DNA from: Nannocystis bainbridge
Lineage (GTDB): Bacteria > Myxococcota_A > Polyangia > Nannocystales > Nannocystaceae
Assembly (NCBI RefSeq): GCF_028368995.1
Contig: NZ_JAQNDL010000002.1
Span: forward strand, 248,001-312,000
Direction: 5' to 3'
Length of the DNA stretch: 64,000 bases
This document shows, one piece after another, positions 34,591-43,020 of this stretch. The position numbers and the translations under genes are program-made. A model generated the notes under the pieces. The model made no database searches, was not told the origin of the DNA, and was given only the letters and a program-made list of their open reading frames with translations. Numbering within the stretch: the first letter of the stretch is position 1; each line of letters begins with the position of its first letter.

Positions 34591-34660
34591 GGTGCTTTGA
34601 GGCATGTCCTCGCGGACATGTCCTTTCGCGCCGGGCCTCGGGGACATGTGCGAAGGGGCA
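34591..34660. repeat. Five contiguous 14-bp palindromic units
   Basis: Units at 34591, 34605 (TGTCCTCGCGGACA), 34619, 34633 and 34647 abut exactly. They lie between the di-heme oxidoreductase and the downstream imelysin, so they would be transcribed within the operon and could form hairpins in the mRNA. Confidence 0.85.
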
Positions 34661-34679
34661 GGCGGGGCGCCCGCGGCGG

Positions 34680-36056
34680 TCACAGCGACTCCAGGAAGGC
34701 GATCAGGTCGGCGCGCTCGTCGGCGGAGAAGCTCCGCACGGCCTCGCGCGCGGGCTCGGCCTCGCCGCCGTGCCACAGCACCGCCTCCATCAGCGAGCGG
34801 GCGCGGCCGTCGTGGAGGAAGCTGGTGTGGCGGTTGACCGTCTCGACCAGGCCGATGCCCCACAGCGGCGGGGTCCGCCACTCGTTGCCGTCGGCCAGGT
34901 AGTCGCGGCGGCCGTCGCCGAGCCCGTCGCCCATGTCGTGCAGCAGGAGGTCGGTGTACGGCCAGATCGTCTGGCCCCGGACCTCGTCGATGGCGGCGTC
35001 GGCGGCGGTGATGTGGCGCGGGACGTGGCAGTCGACGCAGCCGGCCGCCGCGAACAGCCCCTTGCCGCGCAGGACCTCGGGCGCGTCGGCGCCGCGGCGA
35101 GCGGGGACGGCGAGGGTCGCGGTGTAGAAGACGACGTCTTCGAGCAGGTCGGCCGTGACCTCGGGCTGGCCGCCGTGCGGGGCCGCGGCGCACTCGGGCT
35201 GGCCTTCGGGACAGTTCTCGAGCGGGAACATCTCGGTCGTCAGGCCCATGTCGCCGAGGAAGGCGCCGGCCGTCTGCTGGGCGATGGTCGACTGGTTGGC
35301 CTTCCAGCCGAACCGGCCGAGCACGGCGGCGTCGGCGGCCAGGTCCCACACGTAGTTGGCGCGGCCGGAGATGCCGTCGCCGTCGGCGTCGCGTGGGTCC
35401 TCGCGGGCGACGATGTCGGCCTCGGGGATGGCCTCGAGCAGGCCCATGCCGATCATCACCGGGGCGACGCGCGGCGAGATGAAAAGGTCGGCCGGCAGCG
35501 GGCCGTAGGCCGGGTCCTCGAGGGTGTAGGTCGGGACGCGCAGGCTGTACGCCTCGCCGTCGGCGAAGGCGCCCGGGCGCTCGACCCACGTGACCTTCGG
35601 GACAGCTTCGGGCGCGACCCCGTCGATGGCGTTCGGCTGCAGCTGGTCGCCGTAGCCGGGCACATCGCGCGGGCCGCCGTGCAGGCCCTCGCCGGGGATC
35701 GAGAGGCGCAGCAGCATGCTGGTGAACGGCTCGTCGGCCTCGGGCGGGCGGCCGCGGCCGTCCTTGAAGTGGCAGGCCGAGCACGAGCGGGCGTTGAAGG
35801 TCGGGCCGAGGCCGTCGCGCCCGGTGGTCGAGGCCGGGGCGATGACCCAGTTCTTGTTGAAGAACGAGTTGCCGACCACGAACCGCTGGCGCCGCTCGAA
35901 GGTCATGTTGCGGGCGCTGTACGAGAACGCGTTGGGGCTCTCGTCGCGGATGGTGGTGTCGCCGCCGGCCAGCTCCTCGCCCGGCTCGAGCGCCGGGGCG
36001 AGGTCTTCACAGGATGCCCCGAAGAACAGGGCCAAAAAGACAGGCAGGCGGCGCAC
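34680..36056 (-). CDS. Di-heme oxidoreductase (thiol-oxidoreductase-like) lipoprotein
   Basis: The 458-residue protein starts at GTG 36056 with signal VRRLPVFLALFFGASC (Cys16). Two c-type heme motifs are present, CSACH (92-96) and CVDCH (340-344), together with HFKDGRGRPPEA, RFGWKANQSTIAQQTAGAFL and LHDMGDGLGDGRRDYLADG, typical of the di-heme oxidoreductase family (DUF1111) related to peroxidases. Members are often encoded beside imelysins in iron-regulated operons, as here. The stop of the upstream imelysin is 9 bp away. The frame continues beyond 36056 only as antisense-type sequence over the neighbour. Confidence 0.9.
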   Translation of the reverse strand: MRRLPVFLALFFGASCEDLAPALEPGEELAGGDTTIRDESPNAFSYSARNMTFERRQRFVVGNSFFNKNWVIAPASTTGRDGLGPTFNARSCSACHFKDGRGRPPEADEPFTSMLLRLSIPGEGLHGGPRDVPGYGDQLQPNAIDGVAPEAVPKVTWVERPGAFADGEAYSLRVPTYTLEDPAYGPLPADLFISPRVAPVMIGMGLLEAIPEADIVAREDPRDADGDGISGRANYVWDLAADAAVLGRFGWKANQSTIAQQTAGAFLGDMGLTTEMFPLENCPEGQPECAAAPHGGQPEVTADLLEDVVFYTATLAVPARRGADAPEVLRGKGLFAAAGCVDCHVPRHITAADAAIDEVRGQTIWPYTDLLLHDMGDGLGDGRRDYLADGNEWRTPPLWGIGLVETVNRHTSFLHDGRARSLMEAVLWHGGEAEPAREAVRSFSADERADLIAFLESL

Positions 36057-36064
36057 GACCCAGT

Positions 36065-37228
36065 CTACTCCAAGTTGAGCTCGATCTCGAGCACACCCGC
36101 GACCTGGACCAGCGCCTCGGTCGCCTCCTTGAGGCTGTCGATCGCGGCCTTGACCGCGGCGCGCTCCGGGCTGCCGTCGGCGGCCTGGATGGCGTTGTCG
36201 AACGGGGCCGGGATGGCCTTGACGGCGGCGACCGCGGCCTGGAGCTTGGCGGTGGCGTTGGCGTCGACGTCGGCGTCGAGGCGGGCGACCAGGCTCGAGA
36301 GACCGGCGCCCGCCTGCCCGTCGATGCGGCCGTGGTACACGTCGTCGATGCCCTGGATGTTGGCCAGGATGTCCTTGTGGGTGTTGTCGCTGAAGCAGGA
36401 GTGCTCGTCCTCCTGCTCGCGGGTGTCGTAGGCGACGGTCATGCGCTCGCCGGCGAGCTCGGCGCCGCTGAGGCTGGCCATGCCGAGCAGGACCTTGCCG
36501 ATCGCTTCCTTGGGGTCCTGGGCGACGAACTCGGCGCGGTAGTTGGCCTGTCCTTCGGACCAGGCGTCGGCGACGCGCGCCAGATCGTCGAGCAGCAGCT
36601 CGCTCGTCAAGGTGAGGTAGTCGCGGCGGCGCTCCTGGTTGGCGGCGGTGCCCTCGGGCGCGTCGACGAAGTCGGTCCACGGGCGCGCGCCCGGGCCGTC
36701 GGCGCTCAGGTCCTGGCCCCACAGCAGGAACTCGATCGCGTGCCAGCCGGTCGAGATGCTGTCCTCGCCCTCGGCGCCGTTGCGCTCGATCAGCACGTCG
36801 CGGGTGATGTCGGGGTAGCCGGCGAGGTCGTTGATGATGCCGGCGTCGGCCTGGCCCTCGACGTAGTCGATGTACGCCTCGTCCATCGGCCAGGCGTTGA
36901 TGCGGCCCTCGAGCTCGTCCGGGGCGGCGTCGATCGGGCCGTTGTAGAAGCGGAACACCTCGGTGAGGCCGTACTGGTCGCGGGCGCCGAGCCAGGCGGT
37001 CTTGGTGGCCGCGAGCGTCTCGGCCGAGGGATCGCCGACGAACGCCTGCAGGGCGCTGTCCATCTGCTCGGCGCCGCGGCTCGACTTCTCGTAGGCGGCG
37101 GAGACCAGCTCGGCGTAGCGATCGACCACGTTCTGCGCTTCCTCGCGGAAGGACGCGTCGTCCCAGCCGGTGTCGGCGGTGGTGGTGCAGGCGGGGAGGA
37201 GACAGAGGGCGAGGAGCGAGCGGCGCAT
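36065..37228 (-). CDS. Imelysin-family (M75-like) periplasmic lipoprotein with GxHxxE motif
   Basis: MRRSLLALCLLPAC is a lipoprotein signal (Cys14). The 387-residue product has the intact imelysin motif GWHAIEFLLWG (161-171) and a second conserved stretch, ANIQGIDDVYHGRI. It is the first gene of the imelysin / di-heme oxidoreductase / imelysin operon. Related pseudomonad genes are induced by iron limitation, and a Fur-like box overlapping a good promoter lies just upstream. I chose Met 37228 over the frame start at 37339 because the promoter occupies the region between them. Confidence 0.9.
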   Translation of the reverse strand: MRRSLLALCLLPACTTTADTGWDDASFREEAQNVVDRYAELVSAAYEKSSRGAEQMDSALQAFVGDPSAETLAATKTAWLGARDQYGLTEVFRFYNGPIDAAPDELEGRINAWPMDEAYIDYVEGQADAGIINDLAGYPDITRDVLIERNGAEGEDSISTGWHAIEFLLWGQDLSADGPGARPWTDFVDAPEGTAANQERRRDYLTLTSELLLDDLARVADAWSEGQANYRAEFVAQDPKEAIGKVLLGMASLSGAELAGERMTVAYDTREQEDEHSCFSDNTHKDILANIQGIDDVYHGRIDGQAGAGLSSLVARLDADVDANATAKLQAAVAAVKAIPAPFDNAIQAADGSPERAAVKAAIDSLKEATEALVQVAGVLEIELNLE

Positions 37229-37286
37229 GCGGGGGCTTCCAGTCCGTGAGGCGCGCCAGCGCGAGGGGCGATGGCGATCGAAATTT

Positions 37287-37315
37287 GGGATACTGAAAGT
37301 GGTTTTCAATGTCAA
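37287..37315 (-). promoter_or_regulatory. Sigma70-like promoter with overlapping Fur-like box
   Basis: On the minus strand, TTGACA (37310-37315) and TATCCC (37287-37292) are separated by 17 bases. Between and over them lies the exact inverted repeat TGAAA-N5-TTTCA (37294-37308). The 19-mer at 37289-37307 matches the Fur consensus GATAATGATAATCATTATC at 13 of 19 positions by my count. This is 60-90 bases before the start of the first imelysin gene, consistent with repression by Fur when iron is plentiful. Confidence 0.6.
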
Positions 37316-37366
37316 CGCCCCGGGAGTGCCTGGACGCACGCCAGGGCCGCGGCTATGGTGCCGGCC

Positions 37367-38092
37367 ATGGCGGCGACCGCCGATACTTCACAGAACCGTA
37401 ACTATTACGACGCTTTCTCTGCCGGCTACGACGACGGCCGCGATCGCGGATACCACAAGCTCATCGACGACCAGGCGGCGGCGATCGTCAGCCGCTACGC
37501 CGCCGGGAAGGACGCGCTGGAGGTCGGCTGCGGCACGGGGCTCATCCTCCAGCGGGTGGCGTCGGTCGCCCGCTCGGCCAAGGGCGTCGACCTGTCGCCG
37601 GGCATGCTGGAGCACGCGCGCAGCCGCGGGCTCGACGTCCAGGAGGGCAGCGCGACCGACCTGCCGTTCGCCGACGCCAGCTTCGACGTGACCTACTCCT
37701 TCAAGGTGTTGGCGCACATCCCCGGCTGGGAGCGCTGCCTGCAGGAGATGGCGCGCGTGACCCGGCCCGGCGGGCACATGGTGTTCGACATCTACAACCG
37801 CAACTCGCTGCGGTACCTGATCAAGCGGCTGTGGGGCCCGCGCAAGACGTCGCACAGCTTCGACGAGGCGGCGATCTCGACCCGCTTCCTCAGCCCGGCC
37901 GAGGCCGCGGACGTGCTGCCCGCGGGCACCCGCGTGGTCGGCCGCGCCGGCATCCGCATCACGACGCCGCACCCGGTGGTCTGCCGCCTGCCCGTGATCG
38001 GCAGGGTCCACGACCGCGTCGAGTGGGCGCTGATGGAGAGCCCGCTGGCCGCGCTGGCCGGGTTCTACGTGTTTGTGGCGGAGAAGTTGTGA
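37367..38092 (+). CDS. Class I SAM-dependent methyltransferase
   Basis: The 241-residue protein has the SAM-binding motif ALEVGCGTGLILQRV, followed by VDLSPGMLEHARSRG and LPFADASFDVTYSFKVLAHI, characteristic of the methyltransferase 11 / UbiE-like fold. The acceptor is unknown. Start candidates are Met 37355 and 37367; I favour 37367, seven bases after TATGGT (37354-37359). The glycosyltransferase gene overlaps its stop by four bases, so the pair probably works on the same lipid- or sugar-linked substrate (inference). Confidence 0.85.
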   Translation: MAATADTSQNRNYYDAFSAGYDDGRDRGYHKLIDDQAAAIVSRYAAGKDALEVGCGTGLILQRVASVARSAKGVDLSPGMLEHARSRGLDVQEGSATDLPFADASFDVTYSFKVLAHIPGWERCLQEMARVTRPGGHMVFDIYNRNSLRYLIKRLWGPRKTSHSFDEAAISTRFLSPAEAADVLPAGTRVVGRAGIRITTPHPVVCRLPVIGRVHDRVEWALMESPLAALAGFYVFVAEKL

Positions 38093-39177
38093 GGGTCCTG
38101 GTCGTCACGACGACCTTCCCGCAATGGGCCGGCGATCCGCGCGGCCGCTTCATCCTGCGTCACTGGGAGGCGCGCGCGGCGGCCGGCGACACGGTCAGAT
38201 TTCTGGTGCCGCGGACGGCGTGGGTCCGCGGCGCGCTGCCGTCGCCGTGCGAGGTGGTCCGCTTCGCCTACGCGCCGACCGGCATGTCGTCGCTGACCGG
38301 CCAGTTCGGCATCCTCGAGAACATCCGCGATCGGCCGTGGCGGGCGCTGCTGGTGCTGCCGTTCGTGGCCGCGCTGCAGCGGGCGCTGCAGCGCGAGATC
38401 CGGGCGTTTCGCCCCGACAAGGTCGCGGCCCACATGCTGCTGCCGTGCGGCTGGCTGGCGGCCGAGGCGGCCCGCGCGGCCCGGGTGCCGTGCGAGCTGT
38501 ACGGCCACGGCACCGATGTCGACCTGCTGCTGCGCCTGCCCGGACCGCTGCGCGAGGCGGCCCTGACGGCGCTGGGGCAGGCCGAGAGCGTCGCCCTGCC
38601 GTCGGCCGAGAAGCTGGCCCGGGTGGCCGCGGCCTGGCCGGGTCCGCCGCCGCTGCGCATCGAGACGATGGTCGGCAGCGTGGCCGATGGGGCAGGTTCC
38701 AACGCACATGTCTATCAGGACATGTCCGAACGCGCAGGCGACGAGGTGCTGTTCCTCGGGCGCCTGATCAAGCAGAAGGGCGTCGACGATCTGCTGCGGG
38801 CGGCGGCGCTGATGCCCCGGCGGCCGCGCCTGGCGATCGCCGGCGACGGGCCGGAGCGGCGCCGACTGCAAGGCATGGCGGAAGGGCTGCGGCTCGACGC
38901 GCGCTTCCACGGGTTCGTCGAGGGCGCGGCCAAGGAGGCGCTGTACCGGCGAGCTGCGCTGCTGTGCGTGCCGTCGCGCGAGATCGGCGGGCTGTCCGAG
39001 GGGGCGCCGCTGGTGATCGCCGAGGCCAAGCGCTACGGGCTGCCGGTGGTGGCGACGGCCGTGGGCGGGATCCCCGAGCTGATGCGCGACCTGTATCCCG
39101 AGACCGCCCTGGTCCGGCCCGGAGCGCCGCAGGCGTTGGCGCAAGCGCTGGCGCAGGCGCTCGCACAGGGGGCCTGA
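38089..39177 (+). CDS. Family GT4-like glycosyltransferase
   Basis: The start GTG 38089 overlaps the methyltransferase stop (GTGA). The 362-residue protein has N-terminal LVVTTTFPQWAGDPRGRFIL, an inter-domain ELYGHGTDVDLLLRLPG, and the C-terminal donor-binding pattern VLFLGRLIKQKGVDDLLRAA ... GEGAP-like SEGAPLVIAEAKRYGLPVVA ... TAVGGIPELM typical of GT-B glycosyltransferases. The sugar donor is unknown. Four head-to-tail palindrome units (38681-38736) encode the segment just before the C-terminal Rossmann domain (GAGSNAHVYQDMSERAGD), a likely surface linker. Confidence 0.9.
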   Translation: MRVLVVTTTFPQWAGDPRGRFILRHWEARAAAGDTVRFLVPRTAWVRGALPSPCEVVRFAYAPTGMSSLTGQFGILENIRDRPWRALLVLPFVAALQRALQREIRAFRPDKVAAHMLLPCGWLAAEAARAARVPCELYGHGTDVDLLLRLPGPLREAALTALGQAESVALPSAEKLARVAAAWPGPPPLRIETMVGSVADGAGSNAHVYQDMSERAGDEVLFLGRLIKQKGVDDLLRAAALMPRRPRLAIAGDGPERRRLQGMAEGLRLDARFHGFVEGAAKEALYRRAALLCVPSREIGGLSEGAPLVIAEAKRYGLPVVATAVGGIPELMRDLYPETALVRPGAPQALAQALAQALAQGA

Positions 39178-39211
39178 GCGGCGTGGTGACGCGACGCGTG
39201 AGGGCGGCGCG

Positions 39212-40333
39212 GTGAAGTGGTTGCGGCGTGCGCTGGTGGGGTTGATCGCGCTGCTGCTGGTGACGCTGGCGATCGGCTGGGTGTACCTCGGCGACCTCGT
39301 GCTGGCGGTGGCGGCTCCGAGGGTCCCGTTCGACCGCGCGAACGTGCCGCCGGCGCCCGACTACGACCAGCCCGCGGCGTGGAGCGCCCGGCCCGAGACG
39401 GTCGACGCGGCCGACGCGGAGGTCGAGGGCGTGGCGATCGCGGCGGACCCGGAGGTCGACGTGTTCTACCTCCACCCGACGTCGTTCCTCGGCAATGCAT
39501 GGAACGCCGGCCTCGATGACGCGACCGTCAACGTGGCGACGGACCAGGGGGCGACGCGGATCCAGGCGAGCCTGTTTTCGGGCTGCTGCCGGGTGTTCGC
39601 GCCGCGCTACCGCCAGGCCAACATGACGGCCTTCACGACCGCGAGCGCCGACGGGGCGGCGGCGATCGGGCTGGCCGGCGACGACGCGATCGCGGCGTTC
39701 CGCCACTACCTCGAGCACGACAACCACGGGCGGCCGTTCATCCTGGCGGCGCACAGCCAGGGCTCGTTCGTCGGGCTCCGCCTGCTGCGCGAGGTGATCG
39801 CGCCCGGGCCGCTGCGGCAGCAGCTGGTGGCGGCGTACCTGCTCGGCGGACCTGTCACGGTCGAAGCGCTCGGTGACCTGCCGGTGTGCGAGTCGCCGGC
39901 GCAGACGGGCTGCGTGGTCGGCTTCAACGCGCGCAGCCTGGGCTACCGGCCAGGCATCGAGTTCGTGGAGAACCCGCCGCCGCCGGCAGGCGCGCCGCCG
40001 CGGACGCGGGTGTGCGTCAATCCGCTGACGTGGACCACGGACGCGGCGCAGGCGAGCGGCGGGCTCGGGGCTGTCTTTTGGGACAGCAGCGGAGCGAGGC
40101 CGACGCCGCGGCCCGGGTTCGCGTCGGCGCGCTGCGAGGCGGGCACGCTGTACGTGGAGCTGAGCGGGTCGGTGCCGCGCGACTTCATGAGCCGCCTGCT
40201 CGACCACGCGCTCGGGGCCGGCAACTATCATGCGATCGAGTACGGGCTGTTCTGGCTGGACCTGCGCGCGAACGCGAGGGCGCGCGCGGCGGCGTTCGTG
40301 GCCCAGGAAGCGGCTGTCCGAAGAGACATGTGA
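39212..40333 (+). CDS. DUF3089 family alpha/beta-hydrolase-like protein
   Basis: An N-terminal hydrophobic helix (about 8-30) anchors or exports the 373-residue protein. VDVFYLHPTSFLGNAWN and the nucleophile-elbow motif AAHSQGSFVGLRLL, with Ser in GxSxG-like context HSQGS, match DUF3089 proteins, which have an alpha/beta-hydrolase fold; no substrate is known. The start is a GTG 34 bp after the glycosyltransferase stop. The last codons run into a 14-bp palindrome (40315-40328), which supplies the C-terminal VRRDM. A further unit (40072-40085) is translated internally. Confidence 0.83.
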   Translation: MKWLRRALVGLIALLLVTLAIGWVYLGDLVLAVAAPRVPFDRANVPPAPDYDQPAAWSARPETVDAADAEVEGVAIAADPEVDVFYLHPTSFLGNAWNAGLDDATVNVATDQGATRIQASLFSGCCRVFAPRYRQANMTAFTTASADGAAAIGLAGDDAIAAFRHYLEHDNHGRPFILAAHSQGSFVGLRLLREVIAPGPLRQQLVAAYLLGGPVTVEALGDLPVCESPAQTGCVVGFNARSLGYRPGIEFVENPPPPAGAPPRTRVCVNPLTWTTDAAQASGGLGAVFWDSSGARPTPRPGFASARCEAGTLYVELSGSVPRDFMSRLLDHALGAGNYHAIEYGLFWLDLRANARARAAAFVAQEAAVRRDM

Positions 40334-40341
40334 TTCGATGC

Positions 40342-40420
40342 TGTTCGAAGGGACAGGCGAGCTCCGCGGGCGGATGACGCGCTGCCGGTCGCTCGGCGGT
40401 AACGGGATGGCCGAAGGGAC
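40342..40420. repeat. Two 14-bp palindromes between DUF3089 and lspA genes
   Basis: Units at 40342 (TGTTCGAAGGGACA) and 40407 (TGGCCGAAGGGACA) lie in the short convergent gap downstream of both genes. Confidence 0.75.
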
Positions 40421-40432
40421 AGGTTCGTCGCG

Positions 40433-40969
40433 TCACCCGGGCGACGCGGCTGCGGGCGGCTTGCGGGTGCGCAGGTCCCAGACCAGCAGGATCACGCCGA
40501 TCACCAGCGCGGCGTCGGCAATGTTAAAGCTGGGCCAGCTGCCGCCCCAGGGGTAGTTGAGCTTGATGAAGTCGACCACGCCGTGGTGGCCGAGCGCGTC
40601 GACGCGGAACAGGCGATCATAGACGTTGCCGAGCGCGCCGCCGGCGACGAGGCCGCCGGCGACGAAGCGCAGGCGCGTGCCGTGGGGGGCGCGGGTGGTG
40701 AGGACGATCCAGGCGATCATCGCCACGGTGACGGCGAGCAAGACGAAGGGGTAGTCGAGCCGACGCACGAGGCCGAAGGCGCTGCCCCGGTTGTAGGCGA
40801 AGGCGAGCTCGAGCCACGGATCGAGGACGACTACGACGCGGCCGGTCGGGCGCAAGCTGTCCCACACCCACTGCTTGGTGCCCAGGTCGAGGGCGAGCGC
40901 GCCGGCGCCGGAGACGGCGAGCAGGGCCCACAGGCGCGGGCTGGCGGGGACTTGCTGGTTTTTTAGCAT
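40433..40969 (-). CDS. lspA: Lipoprotein signal peptidase (signal peptidase II)
   Basis: The 178-residue protein with four membrane helices has the LspA signature blocks: LDLGTKQWVWDSL, LAFAYNRGSAFGLV, GGALGNVYDRLFR and VDFI...SWPSFNIADAALVIG. The two catalytic aspartates are those in NVYDR and NIADA. It cleaves signal peptides of diacylglyceryl-modified prolipoproteins in the inner membrane, consistent with the many lipoproteins around. Met 40969 is chosen because the family N-terminus begins there. Its ATG lies inside the palindrome of the divergent blaI-type promoter region, so expression may respond to that repressor. Confidence 0.95.
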   Translation of the reverse strand: MLKNQQVPASPRLWALLAVSGAGALALDLGTKQWVWDSLRPTGRVVVVLDPWLELAFAYNRGSAFGLVRRLDYPFVLLAVTVAMIAWIVLTTRAPHGTRLRFVAGGLVAGGALGNVYDRLFRVDALGHHGVVDFIKLNYPWGGSWPSFNIADAALVIGVILLVWDLRTRKPPAAASPG

Positions 40970-40976
40970 CGTGCTA
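40964..40976. promoter_or_regulatory. Inverted repeat, possible BlaI/MecI-type operator
   Basis: TAGCA-TCG-TGCTA is a perfect inverted repeat flanked by T-rich and A-rich runs, located between the divergent lspA and BlaI-family genes. The lspA start codon (minus strand, 40967-40969) is within it. BlaI/MecI repressors bind short dyads in their own promoters, so autoregulation is likely (inference). Confidence 0.5.
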
Positions 40977-40993
40977 GAAAAACAGCACAAGGG

Positions 40994-41389
40994 ATGCCGC
41001 GACGCAAGCCCGACCTCGATCCGCTGAGTCGGCGTGAGCGACAGATCATGGACATCGTCTACCGGCGCGGGCAGGCGACCATCCGCGACGTGCTCGACGC
41101 GCTGCCCGACCCGCCGACGTATTCGGCAGTGCGCGCGCTGGTGAAGGTGCTCGAGGACAAGGGCCACCTGCGGCACACGCAGGACGGGCCGACGTACGTG
41201 TACGCGCCGACGCGCGCGCGCGCGCGGGTGGCCACGTCGGCGCTGGCGCACGTGGTCGACACGTTCTTCGGCGGGTCGGCGAGCGACGCGGTGGCGGCGT
41301 TGCTCGACCTCGACGGGCGCGAGCTGTCGCGGGCGGAGCTCGACGAGCTGGGGGCGATGATCGAGCAGGCGCGCAAGGAGGGCCGCTGA
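40994..41389 (+). CDS. BlaI/MecI/CopY family transcriptional regulator
   Basis: The 131-residue protein has the winged-helix pattern LSRRERQIMDIVYRRGQATI, RDVLDALPDPPTYSAVRALV and KVLEDKGHLRHTQDGPTYVY and a C-terminal dimerisation and cleavage region (STLA-type VDTFFGGSASDAVAALLD), all typical of BlaI-family repressors. In known systems an M56 membrane peptidase senses a signal and triggers cleavage of the repressor. The M56 gene follows after one base, so this is a two-gene sensor-repressor unit. No beta-lactamase is adjacent; the divergent gene is lspA. Confidence 0.92.
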   Translation: MPRRKPDLDPLSRRERQIMDIVYRRGQATIRDVLDALPDPPTYSAVRALVKVLEDKGHLRHTQDGPTYVYAPTRARARVATSALAHVVDTFFGGSASDAVAALLDLDGRELSRAELDELGAMIEQARKEGR

Positions 41390-41390
41390 G

Positions 41391-42302
41391 ATGATCGCGG
41401 CGGCGGCGGCTTGGCTGGGGGCGCTGCAGCTGGTGGGGGCGCTGGTGTTCGCCTCGGCTGGCCTTTTGGACATGTGCGCCCGCGGGCGCAGCGCGGCGGT
41501 GCGCCGGCAGATCTGGGCCCTGGCGATCGCGGTGGCGCTGGTGCTGCCGCTGCCGCGGCTGGCCTTGCCGACGTCGGAGCTGCGGTTGCCCGAGGTCGCG
41601 GCGACGGCGTGGCTGGTGGCGTGGGCGATCGGGGCGGGGCTGTTGCTGGCGCGGCTGGTGCGGGGTCAGAGGCTGGCGCGCAGGCGAGCGCGGCGGGCCA
41701 GGCCGATCGCCGACGGGCCGTGGCAGGCGACGGCGCGGGAGGTCGGCGGTCCGCGGGCCGAGCTGCGCGCGTGCGAGTCGGCGCGCACGCCGATGGTGGT
41801 CGGGCTGGTGCGACCGATCGTGCTGGTGCCGGTGGTGATGCTGGGCGCGCCGGCGGCCGAGCGACGGGCGCTGCTGGCCCACGAGCTGGCCCACGTGGCC
41901 CGCGCCGACGCCATGGTGGCGCTGGCGGGCGGGCTGGCGCGGGCGGTGTACTGGCCGAATCCGCTGGCCTGGTGGGCGCTGCGGCGGCTGCGAGCCCACG
42001 CCGAGGACGCGGCCGACGACGCCGCGCTGCACACGGGGATCGCGTGCTCGAGCTACGCGGCGCAGCTGGTGGCGGTGGCGCGGGCGCAGCTCGAGCGGGC
42101 CGGGCGGGTCGCCGCCGGCGGGCTGCGGGCGCGCGTGCGCGGGGTGCTCGACGCCAGGCGGATCCGCAGCGGCGCGCCCCGTCCGCTGCGCTGGGGCGTG
42201 CCGCGGTTCATCGCGGCGGCGCTGGTGCTGGCGACGATGGTGACGGCCTGCGAGGCGCGCTCGGCCGAGGATGACGGGGCGCGGCCGGGCGTGCGGCCCT
42301 GA
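41391..42302 (+). CDS. M56-family membrane metallopeptidase (BlaR1-like)
   Basis: The 303-residue membrane protein has zinc motif HELAH (in RALLAHELAHVARADAMVAL) and a downstream Glu in HAEDAADDAAL, as in BlaR1/MecR1. Hydrophobic segments lie near residues 2-26, 40-52, 63-80 and at the C-terminus. Unlike BlaR1 it has no large extracellular penicillin-binding sensor, so the signal is unknown. It starts one base after the stop of the BlaI-family gene. A 14-bp palindrome (41459-41472) encodes GLLDM near the first helix. Confidence 0.88.
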   Translation: MIAAAAAWLGALQLVGALVFASAGLLDMCARGRSAAVRRQIWALAIAVALVLPLPRLALPTSELRLPEVAATAWLVAWAIGAGLLLARLVRGQRLARRRARRARPIADGPWQATAREVGGPRAELRACESARTPMVVGLVRPIVLVPVVMLGAPAAERRALLAHELAHVARADAMVALAGGLARAVYWPNPLAWWALRRLRAHAEDAADDAALHTGIACSSYAAQLVAVARAQLERAGRVAAGGLRARVRGVLDARRIRSGAPRPLRWGVPRFIAAALVLATMVTACEARSAEDDGARPGVRP

Positions 42303-42312
42303 GGTCGCGGCG

Positions 42313-42530
42313 TCAGTCGCAATATCCGGGGACCCGGGCCATGCGGCCGCCGTCGCCGACGATGACGCGGCGCTCGCCGTCGGCGAGCCTGCGCGCCCAC
42401 GGCGCGCTCCAGGCCTCGAGCTCGGGCTCGTCGAGCAGCACGAGGTCGTAGACGCGGCCGTCGGCGCCCAGCGCCGTGACCCGCGTCGGGCCGCGGCTTC
42501 GCGGGGCGAGCGCTGCCGCGCGGCATGGCT
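42313..42530 (-). pseudogene. Possible truncated or frameshifted gene remnant
   Basis: On the minus strand a stretch reads VTALGADGRVYDLVLLDEPE, LEAWSAPWARRLADGERRVI and VGDGGRMARVPGYCD before a TGA at 42313-42315, with typical codon bias. The frame is open to 42558 but contains no suitable ATG or GTG near its beginning. A Met in another frame at about 42528, eight bases after TATACC, would reach it only through a frameshift. It may be the 3' remnant of a gene, or a small gene with an unusual start. No family is recognised. Confidence 0.35.
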
Positions 42531-43020
42531 CTTCGGTATACGGTCGCTCGATGCCCGGTCACCGCCAGGAGGGGCGGATTCTTGCGCAATCTGGGGCGAC
42601 GATCGGCTTTTGACGATCGTTCGAGGGCGGTGGATGGCCTGAAGCGGCGCACTGGCGCGAGGTCATGCTGCATCGAGCGAGACTGGGCTGCCCGGACGCA
42701 TGGAATGATTCGCGCGCCTGGGGTGGCGATGCTGCGCGGATGAAATGTCATGACATGGCCTCGGGGCAGGCGGTGCGGATGAGGCGTTCCACCATTACCT
42801 CTGGCGCCCAAATTTTCGGACCGCTCGGGCGGATTGCTGCGAGCTGGCCGGAGGGACAGGCGGAGACTGCGCCGGGGCCGGGCGTTCGGATGGCGGGAGG
42901 TGCCGCGGGTCACGGCGTGCGGGCGCGAAGGGGCGCGAGAGCGGGAGCAGGGCCGGCGTTCGCAGCGCGGGCGCGGCCGTTCGGCTGCAGGGGCGGCGAG
43001 GCGGGCAATCTCTCGCGGCC
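42531..43020. other. Gap without recognisable genes
   Basis: About 490 bases of lower coding quality contain one 14-bp palindrome (42845-42858) and the short dyad tgtcatgaca (42744-42753). No convincing gene or promoter was found other than the region just before 43021. Confidence 0.45.

Noticed and set aside
34471-35784. Arg/Pro-rich open frames opposite or alongside nearly every gene.
   Set aside because: They are by-products of the high third-position GC content; composition is dominated by Arg, Pro, Ala and Gly and no domain is visible.
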